Of a stretch of DNA of 64,000 nt, positions 1 to 8,650 are shown piece by piece. Numbering within the stretch: the first letter of the stretch is position 1; every line of letters starts with the position of its first letter. A program made the translations under genes and the position numbers. The DNA comes from Selenomonadaceae bacterium (GTDB taxonomy: Bacteria; Bacillota; Negativicutes; Selenomonadales; Selenomonadaceae): the NCBI GenBank assembly GCA_017535925.1, contig JAFXTD010000020.1:20930-84929 (forward strand), in the 5' to 3' direction. The notes beneath the pieces are model-generated. The model did no database searches and had not been told where the DNA came from. It worked only from the letters and a program-made list of their open reading frames with translations.

Positions 1-493
1 CTTCGAAACTGAAAGGAACAGTGACAACCCCGACAGTCAACATGCCCAGTTCTTTGGCAAGACGTGCCACAACGGGAGCCGCGCCCGTGCCGGTGCCGCC
101 GCCCATGCCTGCCGTAATAAAAATCATGTCCGCGCCGACCATCATGTCTTTCAAGCGTTCGGAATCATTTCGGGCAGCCTGTTCGCCGAGTTCGACTCTG
201 CCGCCGGTGCCGCGCCCTTTTGTCAGTTGTTCGCCGATTTGTACCGTTTTGATTTTGTCGAGATTGGAAAAGCTCAACGCGTGCGAATCGGTATTGACCG
301 CAACCAACTCAATTTCCAAAAAATCGCTTTCGGCAATTCGTGTCAAGACGCTGTTGCCGCCGCCGCCCACGCCGAAAACTTTTATCGTGACGAGGGCTTT
401 TTTTATTGCCGCATCGTCTTGAGCTTTTTGTTTCTCCTTGTTAAGGCGAAGTTTTTTCAACGCCTCCTTGATAGCCGCATCATTAGCCCCCAT
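1..493 (-). CDS. ftsZ: FtsZ-like tubulin GTPase, 5' part (runs off the window)
   Basis: About 164 residues of a tubulin/FtsZ GTPase are visible before the window edge. The reading starts at ATG 493 with the SD GAGAGGA. It shows the first nucleotide-binding loop (VFGVGGGGNSVL, about residues 37-48), an NTDSHAL segment and the tubulin signature GGGTGTGAAP. FtsZ polymerises at midcell as the division scaffold. Two things are odd. There is a charged, lysine-rich leader of roughly 35 residues before the first glycine loop. The segment usually reading GLGAG..P is KGRGTGGRVELGE. The gene follows an EamA transporter rather than ftsA or ftsQ, so it may be a second FtsZ paralogue. The fold is secure; calling it the main division FtsZ is less so. 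Confidence 0.85.
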   Translation of the reverse strand, partial: MGANDAAIKEALKKLRLNKEKQKAQDDAAIKKALVTIKVFGVGGGGNSVLTRIAESDFLEIELVAVNTDSHALSFSNLDKIKTVQIGEQLTKGRGTGGRVELGEQAARNDSERLKDMMVGADMIFITAGMGGGTGTGAAPVVARLAKELGMLTVGVVTVPFSFE

Positions 494-557
494 ATGTTTC
501 GTTCCTCTCAAAAAATATTTTTCGTTGACTTCGACGCGTCAAAAATTTTTCCTTCAT

Positions 558-1436
558 TTACAAGCTCTTTTTGATAAGTGACCATTGCGTCGCAAGCATA
601 CCGATTAACATTAACACGCAACCGAAAATTTCTCGTGCGCTCATGATTTCGTTCAGGAAGAACCAACCCGCCAATGCTCCGAAGATTGCCTCGAAACTCA
701 TTACGATTGCTGCCGTCGAAGGGTCGGCGTATTTTTGTCCGTAAAGTTGCAACGTGAACGCAATGCCCGAACTCATCACGCCGCCGTAGAATATCGGAAA
801 CCATGCGTCGAACATTGCGGATAAATTCGGCTCCTCAAAAGCGAACATTGCCACCGAACTCAAAATCAGCGTCATGAAAACTTGTGCGGCGGACATTTCG
901 ATAACGTCGACTCTGTTTGCAAATTTGTCCGCCATTAAAATGTGAGCCGTCCAGAAAAACGCGCCGGCAAAAAGTATCGCGTCGCCGAGCTGAACCGAAA
1001 AGCCCTCGCCGACCGCCAAAAGATACAAGCCGACGATTGCCAAGCCCGCGCCGATAAAATTTTCACGCCGAATCACTTTGCCCAAAAGTTTTGCTCCGAG
1101 CGGAACAAAGACGATATAAAGGCACGTGATAAACGCCGCCTTGCCCGCCGTCGAATACTGCAGGGCGATTTGTTGCATTGAGCTTGCGATAAACAATACG
1201 ACGCCGATTATCAAACCGATTGCAAAGCCTCGCCGATAATTTTTTTGTCGACGTTCAACCGCACGACTTTTGCGTGTGAAAATCAACAAGACCAGAAGAG
1301 ACAGGAAGCCGATTAAATATCTGCCCGCCGCGTAGCTGAAAGGCTCCAATCCGTACATGCCGGTCAGTTGCGCAACGAAAGTTGTTCCCCAAAAAAACGC
1401 CGCGCCCAAGAGCATCAGCGTTCCTTTTATCTGCAT
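558..1436 (-). CDS. EamA/DMT-family transporter, 10 membrane helices
   Basis: The 292-residue protein has two EamA repeats and about ten hydrophobic segments. It begins with the family-typical GAAFFWGTTFVAQ pattern and has a second GGVMSSGIAFTLQLYGQ segment near residue 220. Members export or exchange small metabolites such as amino acids across the inner membrane; the substrate cannot be read from sequence. The start at ATG 1436 has a good SD (AGGAAGG). It follows rimI by 13 bases, and the ftsZ-like gene comes after it, so it probably belongs to the tsaE-tsaB-GNAT-rimI transcript. Confidence 0.85.
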   Translation of the reverse strand: MQIKGTLMLLGAAFFWGTTFVAQLTGMYGLEPFSYAAGRYLIGFLSLLVLLIFTRKSRAVERRQKNYRRGFAIGLIIGVVLFIASSMQQIALQYSTAGKAAFITCLYIVFVPLGAKLLGKVIRRENFIGAGLAIVGLYLLAVGEGFSVQLGDAILFAGAFFWTAHILMADKFANRVDVIEMSAAQVFMTLILSSVAMFAFEEPNLSAMFDAWFPIFYGGVMSSGIAFTLQLYGQKYADPSTAAIVMSFEAIFGALAGWFFLNEIMSAREIFGCVLMLIGMLATQWSLIKKSL

Positions 1437-1449
1437 GAAAATTTCCTTC

Positions 1450-1899
1450 CTACAATTTGGTGTTCCACATAATCAAAGCGTCTTCGCCGTTGTCGAGGTA
1501 GTAGCCCTTGCGCCGCCCGACGCTTTTCAATCCGAAGCTTTCATAAAGTTTAATCGCTGCCGTATTGCTGGGACGAACTTCCAAAGTTATCGCAGTTGCT
1601 CCTCGAAGTTTGACGGCTTTAATCAGTTCGCCGAAAAGAAGCGTGCCGATACCTTGCCCGCGATATTCCGGCTTGACGGCAACGCTCATGACTTCCGCCT
1701 GATTGAAGGAAACCCACGCGCCCGCATATGCAATAATTTTTCCGTCAAGTTCGCCGACGATATAAGTTGCCAATTCGTTCTTTGCCTCGTGCCAAAAATC
1801 TTCGCGGCTCCAAGGCATGACAAAACTTTTTGATTCGATTGCGGCAACGGCGTCCGCGTCGTCTTGTATCATTGCTCGGAAGGTGAGTTTCTTGTCCAT
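1450..1899 (-). CDS. rimI: Ribosomal-protein-alanine N-acetyltransferase RimI
   Basis: This 149-residue GNAT enzyme acetylates the N-terminal alanine of ribosomal protein S18 from acetyl-CoA. The acetyl-CoA loop reads RGQGIGTLLF (about residues 80-89). It is preceded by the EVMSVAVKPEYR strand and followed by TLEVRPSNTAAIKLYESFGLKSVGRRKGYY, both characteristic of RimI. The N-terminal FVMPWSREDF motif is also typical. Its start lies inside the 3' end of the upstream GNAT gene (31-base overlap). It sits downstream of tsaE and tsaB, the usual tsaE-tsaB-rimI order, here with one extra acetyltransferase inserted. Confidence 0.9.
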   Translation of the reverse strand: MDKKLTFRAMIQDDADAVAAIESKSFVMPWSREDFWHEAKNELATYIVGELDGKIIAYAGAWVSFNQAEVMSVAVKPEYRGQGIGTLLFGELIKAVKLRGATAITLEVRPSNTAAIKLYESFGLKSVGRRKGYYLDNGEDALIMWNTKL

Positions 1900-2378
1900 T
1901 GTCTTTCCACCATCAAATACATTGCCGCTTGTTCGGGATATTCTTCGGGAAGGCTCCGATACTTGAAGCCGAAGCGTTTGTAAAATTCGATTGCGGGCGT
2001 GTTAGCGGGGTGAACGTTCAAGTAAACCGATTTGACTCCGATATCTGCAAGCGTGTCGATTAGTTTTGTAAAAAGTTCCGTGCCGATTCCCCGACCATGA
2101 TAATTCGGGTCGACGGCAACGATTTCAACATAAGCGTTTTTCTTTTCGGCTTCGTAGTAGTCCTCGTAAAATTCGGCAACTCTCGCGCCCGCGCAAGCTG
2201 CAATTTTTCCGTCAACTTCCGCAACGAAAAATCTGTGCCTCCAACTCCACGCGGCATCTTCAAGAAATTTTCGACGCGGCGCACCGTGTTTGCCGAAACA
2301 TTTTTTGCAAACGGCGGCAGCTTCTTTGGCGTCTTCCGTTTTCATTTCTCGGACGATAAATTGTGTCGTTTCTCCCAA
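1869..2378 (-). CDS. GNAT-family N-acetyltransferase (RimI-like paralogue)
   Basis: The 169-residue protein has a complete GNAT core. The beta-4 strand VEIVAVDPNYHGRG leads into the acetyl-CoA loop GRGIGTELF (about residues 102-110), followed by LNVHPANTPAIEFYKRFGF. The likely start is TTG 2378 with SD GGAGGAACT; a later ATG would remove the first beta strand. It overlaps tsaB by 37 bases and rimI by 31 bases, so the three are probably translated in a coupled way. Similarity to the neighbouring rimI suggests an old duplication. The substrate is unknown. Confidence 0.8.
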   Translation of the reverse strand: MGETTQFIVREMKTEDAKEAAAVCKKCFGKHGAPRRKFLEDAAWSWRHRFFVAEVDGKIAACAGARVAEFYEDYYEAEKKNAYVEIVAVDPNYHGRGIGTELFTKLIDTLADIGVKSVYLNVHPANTPAIEFYKRFGFKYRSLPEEYPEQAAMYLMVERQWTRNSPSEQ

Positions 2379-3022
2379 AGTTCCTCCGCCTCCGAACGCC
2401 TGACATAGAGCGGTTCCAAATTCATCACGTTATCGAATTTTTTTAAATCCTCTGCGCACAACGCAACGCTTGAGGCTCGCGGCATTTTCAAATTCGGCGG
2501 GGCAAGTCTCACGTTCGGCGGCAACGGAATTTTTATTTTGTGCAAGACATCTCCGCACAAAAAAATTTTTCCGTCAACTTTTTCCAAATTCGCAATCGCC
2601 TCGTCTATCGGCTTGACTTCCAAATCAGACAGCGGCAAAAAATTTTCGAACAGTTGACAATACGCACGATTTTTTTGCGCGTCAATCAGCGGCAAAACTT
2701 TTGCGTTCGGAAAGTTGTAAGACAGAGCCTGCAGGGTCGGTACGCCGATTATTTTTATTCCCCAAGCATAAGCCAAAGCCTTCGCCGTCGCCAAACCGAT
2801 TCGCAAGCCCGTGAACGAGCCGGGACCTATGCTCACTGCCACCGCATCCAAATTTTTGAACGCGCCGGAAATTTTTATGACTTCCTCGACTTGCGGCATG
2901 AGCGTTTCCGAAAAACTTTGCGGCGATTCGCGCAGACTTTCCGCCAAAATTTTTCCTTCAAAAATCACTGCAACGGAAGCCGCCCGCGTCGAAGTTTCAA
3001 TCCCCAAAATCTTCAAAGTCAT
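2342..3022 (-). CDS. tsaB: tRNA threonylcarbamoyladenosine protein TsaB
   Basis: TsaB (YeaZ) is the inactive ASKHA-fold partner of TsaD in making the t6A37 modification of tRNAs that read ANN codons. The 226-residue protein opens with LGIETSTRAASVAV and carries the family signature SIGPGSFTGLRIGLATAKALA (about residues 64-84). The C-terminal segment YVRRSEAEE is also typical. It lies between tsaE and two acetyltransferase genes. The space from tsaE is filled by heptamer repeats, which contribute the purine-rich stretch just before its ATG. Confidence 0.93.
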   Translation of the reverse strand: MTLKILGIETSTRAASVAVIFEGKILAESLRESPQSFSETLMPQVEEVIKISGAFKNLDAVAVSIGPGSFTGLRIGLATAKALAYAWGIKIIGVPTLQALSYNFPNAKVLPLIDAQKNRAYCQLFENFLPLSDLEVKPIDEAIANLEKVDGKIFLCGDVLHKIKIPLPPNVRLAPPNLKMPRASSVALCAEDLKKFDNVMNLEPLYVRRSEAEELWEKRHNLSSEK

Positions 3023-3052
3023 TCCTCATTCCCAATTACCAATTCCAAATTG
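3021..3052. repeat. Heptamer array (ATTCCNN/ATTNCCA type)
   Basis: Four consecutive 7-base units (ATTCCTC, ATTCCCA, ATTACCA, ATTCCAA) and a partial fifth fill the space between the stop of tsaE and the start of tsaB. Read on the coding strand the units supply the GAGGA before the tsaB ATG. It is one member of the window-wide heptamer family. Confidence 0.75.
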
Positions 3053-3054
3053 CT

Positions 3055-3549
3055 TTAATCATCTCCCGCAACGAACTCTTCAAGCTCTTTGATAAAATCC
3101 TCGTGCTCCTCGCCGACGCAATCAAAAGTTATCCGCCGCATATTTTTGGAATCTTTGATTCGCTCAATTTTTATCACGACATAATCGTCGGGCAAGGCTT
3201 GAGGAAATTTTTCGGCCCACTCGATAAAAACAATTCCGTCGGGAAAATCGGTGTATTCGTAAAAGCCGATATCCTCCAATTCGTCCTCGTTGTGCAAGCG
3301 ATACAAATCGAAATGGACAATCGGGCAGAAACCTTCGTAGACGCTCATCAAGTTGAAAGTCGGGCTTGTGACTTCGCCTTGAACGCCGAGTGTCCTTGCC
3401 ATGCTCTGGACAAAAAGAGTTTTGCCCGCGCCCAAGCCGCCTTCCAAACAAATGACCGTACCTTCACGCACACGCTGTGCAACCTTCGCCGCCAATTTTA
3501 CCGTCCCGTATGGGGACTGGGTTATGTGGGTAAACAAAATTTTCTTCAC
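3055..3549 (-). CDS. tsaE: tRNA threonylcarbamoyladenosine ATPase TsaE
   Basis: TsaE is the small P-loop ATPase of the TsaBDE complex that makes t6A37 on tRNA. The 164-residue protein has Walker A GGLGAGKT (about residues 38-45), a switch-like SPTFNLM segment and the HFDLYRL and FIEWAEK motifs that define the family. The GTG at 3549 has its SD (TGAGGA) directly abutting it, so the TTG at 3537 (160 residues) is an alternative start with better spacing. It is the first gene of the minus-strand cluster and faces a divergent plus-strand gene across about 180 bases. Confidence 0.92.
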   Translation of the reverse strand: MKKILFTHITQSPYGTVKLAAKVAQRVREGTVICLEGGLGAGKTLFVQSMARTLGVQGEVTSPTFNLMSVYEGFCPIVHFDLYRLHNEDELEDIGFYEYTDFPDGIVFIEWAEKFPQALPDDYVVIKIERIKDSKNMRRITFDCVGEEHEDFIKELEEFVAGDD

Positions 3550-3733
3550 TCCTCAAAAAATTTTTCCCGTCCGAAATTTTTATTAAAACCCCAACCGCGC
3601 AGGATGGGGCAAACATTTTTAAATCGATAAGCGAAGTTTATCAGACGGCAAAAAATTTTTCAACATGCAAACGGTTTTTGTTGCGATTATGTGTTAGAAT
3701 ACGCAAGTTAAAAATTTTTGGGAGATGATATTT

Positions 3734-4369
3734 TTGAAGGTCGAAGAAACTTTTTTCCGCGATATGTATCATCAGATTTGCTTGTTGACGGACGCGGACT
3801 TGGCTCAAAAATTTTACGACATGCTCGAAATGGACGGCGAAAAACCCGACGGACTTTTGACGTACGGTTACATTGACAAAGAGGCGGGCTTCACGTTCAG
3901 CATTTTGGGCGGCGCGCAAACTTCGGGCGGGCGTCTGAAAATTTTTCCGATTAATTACAAGAAAGCGGCTTTGATTCGGCGAGGCGCGGCTGCGGAGTCC
4001 GACGTGAAAATTTTGACTGACGATTACGCGCTTGCCTTCCGCGACCGAATGGAAATGATTAACGACACTTACGCCGTCGACGAGGCTTGCGAACGAACCC
4101 GCTACATTAAAAATCTTGATCCTTTCCGCCACCCGCATTATCCCGACGATGTTGTCGTTTACTTTTTGAGCAAAGACAGCAAGCCGGAACTTTTATGGGT
4201 GCGTTGCCTTTCGGTCGACGGAAAAATTTTGACGGGCAAACTTTTGAACGAACCCGCAAAAGATTTAGGCTGCCACGAAGGCGACGAAATAAAATTCGGC
4301 GTCGTGCAAGTCAATGATCAAAAAGTTCTGATTTATCTCCCGCCGGCGGAGGTCGACTCTCTTGCATAA
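3734..4369 (+). CDS. Conserved hypothetical protein, first gene of envelope cluster
   Basis: I do not recognise a named family in this roughly 211-residue soluble protein. It has no signal peptide or membrane segment. It is mixed alpha/beta, with a central [19 protein letters not shown] stretch and a beta-rich C-terminus ([22 protein letters not shown]). The ATG at 3725 directly abuts the only SD (GGGAG), whereas the in-frame TTG at 3734 sits at normal spacing, so I place the start there. The next gene starts inside its last codons (8-base overlap), which indicates translational coupling with the FAD enzyme. Confidence 0.6.
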   Translation: MKVEETFFRDMYHQICLLTDADLAQKFYDMLEMDGEKPDGLLTYGYIDKEAGFTFSILGGAQTSGGRLKIFPINYKKAALIRRGAAAESDVKILTDDYALAFRDRMEMINDTYAVDEACERTRYIKNLDPFRHPHYPDDVVVYFLSKDSKPELLWVRCLSVDGKILTGKLLNEPAKDLGCHEGDEIKFGVVQVNDQKVLIYLPPAEVDSLA

Positions 4370-5915
4370 GAAAAACGCGATAATCATCGGCGCGGGACCT
4401 GCGGGCTTGACTGCCGCACATTATCTTTTGAAGTTCACCGACATAAGACCGATTGTCTTGGAGAAGGAAAATTTTATCGGCGGCATTTCGCGTACAATGA
4501 ATTTTGAAGGCAACCGCATGGATATCGGCGGGCACAGATTTTTTTCCAAAGACGAGGAAGTCCTCAAGCTCTGGAATGAACTCATGCCGGCTCAAGGCGC
4601 GCCCGCTTTCGACGACAAAATTTTACAGCGCGAATCTGTTTTGACGGATGGCGGAGTCAATCCCGAAGAAGTCGACGAAGTTTTTTTGAATCGGCGGCGC
4701 GTGTCCAGAATTTTTTACAACAAAAAATTTTTTTCCTACCCGATTTCGCTGAACTTGGAGACGATTAAAAATCTCGGGCTCGGCGAAATGTTTTCAATCG
4801 GCACAAGTTTCCTCAAAGCTAAATTCAATCAACGCGAAGAGAAAACCCTCGAAGACTTCATGATTAATCGCTTCGGGCAAAAGCTCTACGAAACTTTTTT
4901 CCGCGATTACACGACCAAAGTTTGGGGACGAACGCCTCAACAAATCGGCGCGGATTGGGGTGCTCAACGAATCAAAGGTCTTTCGCTCGGCAAAACCGTT
5001 TTGGATTTTTTCAAGAAGACTTTCGGCTCGAAGGAAGGCGCGGGCGAAACTTCTCTGATTGAAAGATTTTTTTATCCCAAGTTCGGGCCCGGTCAACTCT
5101 GGGAAAAATTGGCTGACGAAATAAAAAAAGGAGGCGGCGAAGTCCTCCAAAATTCCAAAGTCAAAAGTTTTCACGTCGACGCAAATAAAATTATAAAATC
5201 CGTCAAAGTCGAATCGGCTGCTGGTTTGTTGACTTTTCCCGCCGATTATTTTTTGTCAAGCATGCCGCTCGCCGAACTCGCCGAAGCTCTCGACGACGGA
5301 TTGAACTTCCGCCAACTTCAAATTGCTCGCGGCTTGCCTTATCGCGATTTCATAACCGTCGGTTTGCTTGTCGATAAACTTCGCCTCAAAAACCTCACGA
5401 AGATTAAGACGCTCGGCAATATCGTTCCCGATTGCTGGATTTATATTCAAGAGCCGTCGGTCAAGCTCGGTCGCCTGCAAATTTTCAACAACTGGTCTCC
5501 GTACATGGTCGCCGACCCCGAAAATTCCGTGTGGCTCGGTCTGGAATATTTTTGCAACGAGGGCGATGACCTTTGGCAAATGAGCAGTCAAGACTTTATA
5601 AATTTCGCCGCCAAAGAATTGATTTCAATCGGCATTATCGAGGCGGCTGCCGTTCGTTCGGGCGTGCAAGTCAAAGTTCCGAAGGCTTACCCCGCCTACT
5701 TCGACACCTACGAAAATATTTCCGAACTTCGCGACGCGCTTGACGAAATTAAAAATCTTTACTGCATCGGGCGCAACGGTCAACACCGCTACAACAACAT
5801 GGATCACAGCATGTTGACGGCGATTGCGGCGGTCTGCGCGATTGCCGGAAAATTTTCCAAGTCGGATGTTTGGAAAGTCAATGCCGAACAAACTTATCAC
5901 GAGGAAAAAAAGTGA
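4362..5915 (+). CDS. FAD-dependent amine-oxidase/UDP-galactopyranose-mutase-like oxidoreductase
   Basis: The 517-residue flavoprotein has an N-terminal dinucleotide-binding motif, [18 protein letters not shown] (residues 6-23). The second FAD segment [12 protein letters not shown] is shared with UDP-galactopyranose mutase and protoporphyrinogen-oxidase-like enzymes, and the C-terminal [10 protein letters not shown] is the third. Such enzymes are frequent in surface-polysaccharide loci, where they act on nucleotide or lipid-linked sugars. The precise substrate is not readable. The start is TTG 4362, preceded by GGAGG and overlapping the upstream stop. The following membrane-protein gene starts at its stop codon (TGATG), so they form one operon. 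Confidence 0.75.
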   Translation: MHKKNAIIIGAGPAGLTAAHYLLKFTDIRPIVLEKENFIGGISRTMNFEGNRMDIGGHRFFSKDEEVLKLWNELMPAQGAPAFDDKILQRESVLTDGGVNPEEVDEVFLNRRRVSRIFYNKKFFSYPISLNLETIKNLGLGEMFSIGTSFLKAKFNQREEKTLEDFMINRFGQKLYETFFRDYTTKVWGRTPQQIGADWGAQRIKGLSLGKTVLDFFKKTFGSKEGAGETSLIERFFYPKFGPGQLWEKLADEIKKGGGEVLQNSKVKSFHVDANKIIKSVKVESAAGLLTFPADYFLSSMPLAELAEALDDGLNFRQLQIARGLPYRDFITVGLLVDKLRLKNLTKIKTLGNIVPDCWIYIQEPSVKLGRLQIFNNWSPYMVADPENSVWLGLEYFCNEGDDLWQMSSQDFINFAAKELISIGIIEAAAVRSGVQVKVPKAYPAYFDTYENISELRDALDEIKNLYCIGRNGQHRYNNMDHSMLTAIAAVCAIAGKFSKSDVWKVNAEQTYHEEKK

Positions 5916-7540
5916 TGGCTAAAAAATTTTTTCCGCTCCTCCAAATATTTTTTTTGGCGGTCGGCGTGCTGTGTTGGCAACTTGTTTTCAGACTTACCGA
6001 AAATGCCGATACGTATTTTGTCATGAACTTGGGACGATACATTTTGGAAAACGGCTTCCCTCACGTCGACCCGTTCACCGTTCATGAAAATTTACGGCTC
6101 GTCGCGCAGCAGTGGTTGAGCGGAATTGTTTTTTGGGAGGCTTATAAAAATTTCGGCGTCGAAGGACTTTTGTTAATCGATTGCGTTGTCGGAACGGCGG
6201 CGGTTTTGATTTATTGGCGGCTGTGTCTTTTCGTCAGCGGCGGCAATAAAATTTTGTCGTTCGCAATGAGTTTCCTCGTCGTAAATTTAATCGCGCCGAT
6301 GATTGTCCCGCGCCCGCACATTTTATCGGCGGTCTTGCTTTTAATCGAAGTCTTCTTTTTGGAAAAGTTCACGCGCACCGAAGACGCAAAATTTTTAATC
6401 CCGTTGCCGCTCGTGAGCCTCGCGCTTGTCAATTTTCACGCGGCGGTTTGGCTTATGTCGCTCGTGTTGTGCTTGCCGTTCCTCTTCGTGAAAAATTTTC
6501 GGCACGTAAAATTTTTGCTCGCTACCATGCTCGGAATATTTCTTTGCGGGCTGATAAATCCTTACGGCTTCGAGGCAATGACTTACGTTTTCCGCTCCTA
6601 CGGCGTCGAAATTATCAGCGAAAATATTCCCGAAATGTTCACGCCGTCGGCTCACGGCTTTCAAGGAAAATTTTTCTTCCTCGTCGAGGCACTGCTGATT
6701 TTTTCTCTGGCGAAGTTCAAAGCTCCTTGGCGATACATTTTTTTGAGCGGCGGCTTGACTTTTATGTCGATAATGCACGGGCGAAATTTGATTCTGTTTT
6801 ATTTGATTGCGACGCTTCCGATTGCTTTTGCGTGGAAAAATTTCAGCCTCGAAAAATTCAAAAGCATGCGCGTTCCGATGACGATATTTTTTTTCCTCGT
6901 GCTCTTCGTGAACACCGGAATAATAACGATCGTTTTGAAAGACTACCTCCAAGAAATTTCCTTGCCGCTCGAAATTTTATTCTTCGCAACGACATTCTTC
7001 GCACTGTACACTTTGCTTGTCTTGAAAGTCGAAGGGCGCATAATCCATCCGGCGATACTTCCTCGAAAAAATTTGTCGTTGCTCGCCACGGGATTTATCC
7101 TCTTCGTGATTTTCTTCGTGACGATTTCCGATACTCAAAAGGAAATGCCGCAACCTTACACCGACGCAATAAAATTTTTGTTGCGAAGCGAACGCCCCGA
7201 AAATATTTCGCTCTATGCTCCTCAAGGCGCGGGTGGTCTTGCGGGCTCTTTCGGAATTAAATATTACATCGATTCGCGCTCGGAAGTTTTCATTGACGCA
7301 AACAACGGTCGGAAAAATATTTTTGAAGAGTACCTCGACTTCACGCGCGGCAAAATTTATTACAAAGACTTTTTCAAACGCTACAACTTCACGCACGCAA
7401 TCCTCACAAACAATGAAAGTTTTCTCTTCAATCAGTTGTCGGACGATAAAAATTTCCGCGTGATTTACGAAAGCGAGCGGGTTGAAAAATACAAAGTTGT
7501 TCGTTGCAAGATTTTTGTTCCTCCCAAGAATGGTGATTGA
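5915..7540 (+). CDS. Polytopic membrane protein, GT-C glycosyltransferase-like
   Basis: About 541 residues with roughly ten to twelve hydrophobic helices. An N-terminal loop (HVDPFTVHENLRLVAQQWLS) sits after the first helix, and there is a soluble C-terminal domain of about 130 residues. The layout of an acidic loop after helix one followed by many helices resembles GT-C enzymes that use polyprenyl-phosphate sugars. I see no diagnostic motif, so this is inference. The ATG at 5915 overlaps the stop of the FAD gene by one base. Together with the FAD oxidoreductase it suggests a membrane glycan or glycolipid pathway. Confidence 0.55.
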   Translation: MAKKFFPLLQIFFLAVGVLCWQLVFRLTENADTYFVMNLGRYILENGFPHVDPFTVHENLRLVAQQWLSGIVFWEAYKNFGVEGLLLIDCVVGTAAVLIYWRLCLFVSGGNKILSFAMSFLVVNLIAPMIVPRPHILSAVLLLIEVFFLEKFTRTEDAKFLIPLPLVSLALVNFHAAVWLMSLVLCLPFLFVKNFRHVKFLLATMLGIFLCGLINPYGFEAMTYVFRSYGVEIISENIPEMFTPSAHGFQGKFFFLVEALLIFSLAKFKAPWRYIFLSGGLTFMSIMHGRNLILFYLIATLPIAFAWKNFSLEKFKSMRVPMTIFFFLVLFVNTGIITIVLKDYLQEISLPLEILFFATTFFALYTLLVLKVEGRIIHPAILPRKNLSLLATGFILFVIFFVTISDTQKEMPQPYTDAIKFLLRSERPENISLYAPQGAGGLAGSFGIKYYIDSRSEVFIDANNGRKNIFEEYLDFTRGKIYYKDFFKRYNFTHAILTNNESFLFNQLSDDKNFRVIYESERVEKYKVVRCKIFVPPKNGD

Positions 7541-7543
7541 TTC

Positions 7544-8650
7544 ATGTTGAAAAAAATTTTTGTGCTGATGATTTTATTGCTGATGAGTCGGGCGGAAGCG
7601 GGCTCTTGGCAGCCGGAAATTCGCGTCGGGTTATTGAGCGGCGTCAAAGAAGTTGCTTTGAAATTTTCCGCGCCCTGCGTCATGATTAATTCCGCCAAAG
7701 GCAACGTCTTGAGAAAAATTCCTGCGGACGAAGATTTTTTTGTCAAGTTCGCAAGCATGAAACTAAACTCGGTTGAATTTCGCCCCGAAAAAATTCCGCT
7801 CAAAGATTTTCGCACGACGATTGACGGCAAGGCATATTACGGCGGCGTCAGCGTCAACAAGGAAAAAGATTCTTTGACCGTGATAAATCTTGCGCCGCTG
7901 GAAGAATATCTTCACGGGGTCGTCTCAAAAGAAATGTCGCCGTCGTATCCTGCGGAAGCTTTGAAAGCTCAAACGGTGGCGGCTCGTTCGTTCGCCTTAA
8001 AAAATCGCGGGCGGCACGTCAAAGAAGGTTACGACCTCTGCGCAACCACTCACTGTCAAGTTTATATCGGCGTTGCGAAATTTGATTCGGTTGACAAGGC
8101 GATTAACGAGACTCACGGCGAAGTTTTGACTTACAAAGAAAAACTTGCCGACACGAACTTTCACACCGATTCGGGCGGCATGACAGAAAGCGTTCGTGAC
8201 GTGTGGGGGACTGCCACGCCTTATCTTGTTGCCGTCAGGGAGATTATCAAAATCGGCGAGCCTTGGACGGTTAAAGTTCCCGCCAAAGATTTTTCCTCAC
8301 GCTTCGGCGAGGGCTTCGGCGATACCAAGTCGATTAAGTTGAGCAAGTTGACTGTCGGCAAAAGTTCGGAGGACAGAACCTCTTCGGGTCGAGTGAAGTC
8401 CGCGCAGATTGTCGGCACAAAAAAAACCGTGACGATCACGGGCAACGACTTGCGCAGAAAATTTTCTTTGCCGAGCACGCTCTTTGACATGAAATTGAAC
8501 GGCGACGAAATTGTTTTCACGGGCTACGGAAGAGGACACGGCGTCGGCATGAGTCAAATCGGCGCAAGAGACTACGCCGGAAACGGTTGGTCTTACGAAA
8601 AAATTTTGGCGCATTATTACAAAGACACGCGGCTCAAAAAACTTTACTAA
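7544..8650 (+). CDS. SpoIID/LytB-domain protein, secreted
   Basis: The 368-residue protein has a signal peptide (MLKKIFVLMILLLMSRAEAG) and the SpoIID domain. Family landmarks are LEEYLHGVVSKEMSPSYPAEALKAQ (about residues 125-150), the VAARSFAL helix, the HCQVYIG segment and the C-terminal GRGHGVGMSQIGA motif. SpoIID proteins cleave peptidoglycan glycan strands; non-sporulating relatives carry LytB-type versions that stimulate amidases. The gene alone does not show that this organism sporulates. It follows the membrane protein by three bases and converges on cbiB with a four-base overlap of stop codons. Confidence 0.9.
   Translation: MLKKIFVLMILLLMSRAEAGSWQPEIRVGLLSGVKEVALKFSAPCVMINSAKGNVLRKIPADEDFFVKFASMKLNSVEFRPEKIPLKDFRTTIDGKAYYGGVSVNKEKDSLTVINLAPLEEYLHGVVSKEMSPSYPAEALKAQTVAARSFALKNRGRHVKEGYDLCATTHCQVYIGVAKFDSVDKAINETHGEVLTYKEKLADTNFHTDSGGMTESVRDVWGTATPYLVAVREIIKIGEPWTVKVPAKDFSSRFGEGFGDTKSIKLSKLTVGKSSEDRTSSGRVKSAQIVGTKKTVTITGNDLRRKFSLPSTLFDMKLNGDEIVFTGYGRGHGVGMSQIGARDYAGNGWSYEKILAHYYKDTRLKKLY

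Noticed and set aside
7544..8650. Evidence for sporulation from a SpoIID-domain protein
   Set aside because: The domain is widespread in non-sporulating bacteria (LytB type), and no other sporulation gene is nearby.
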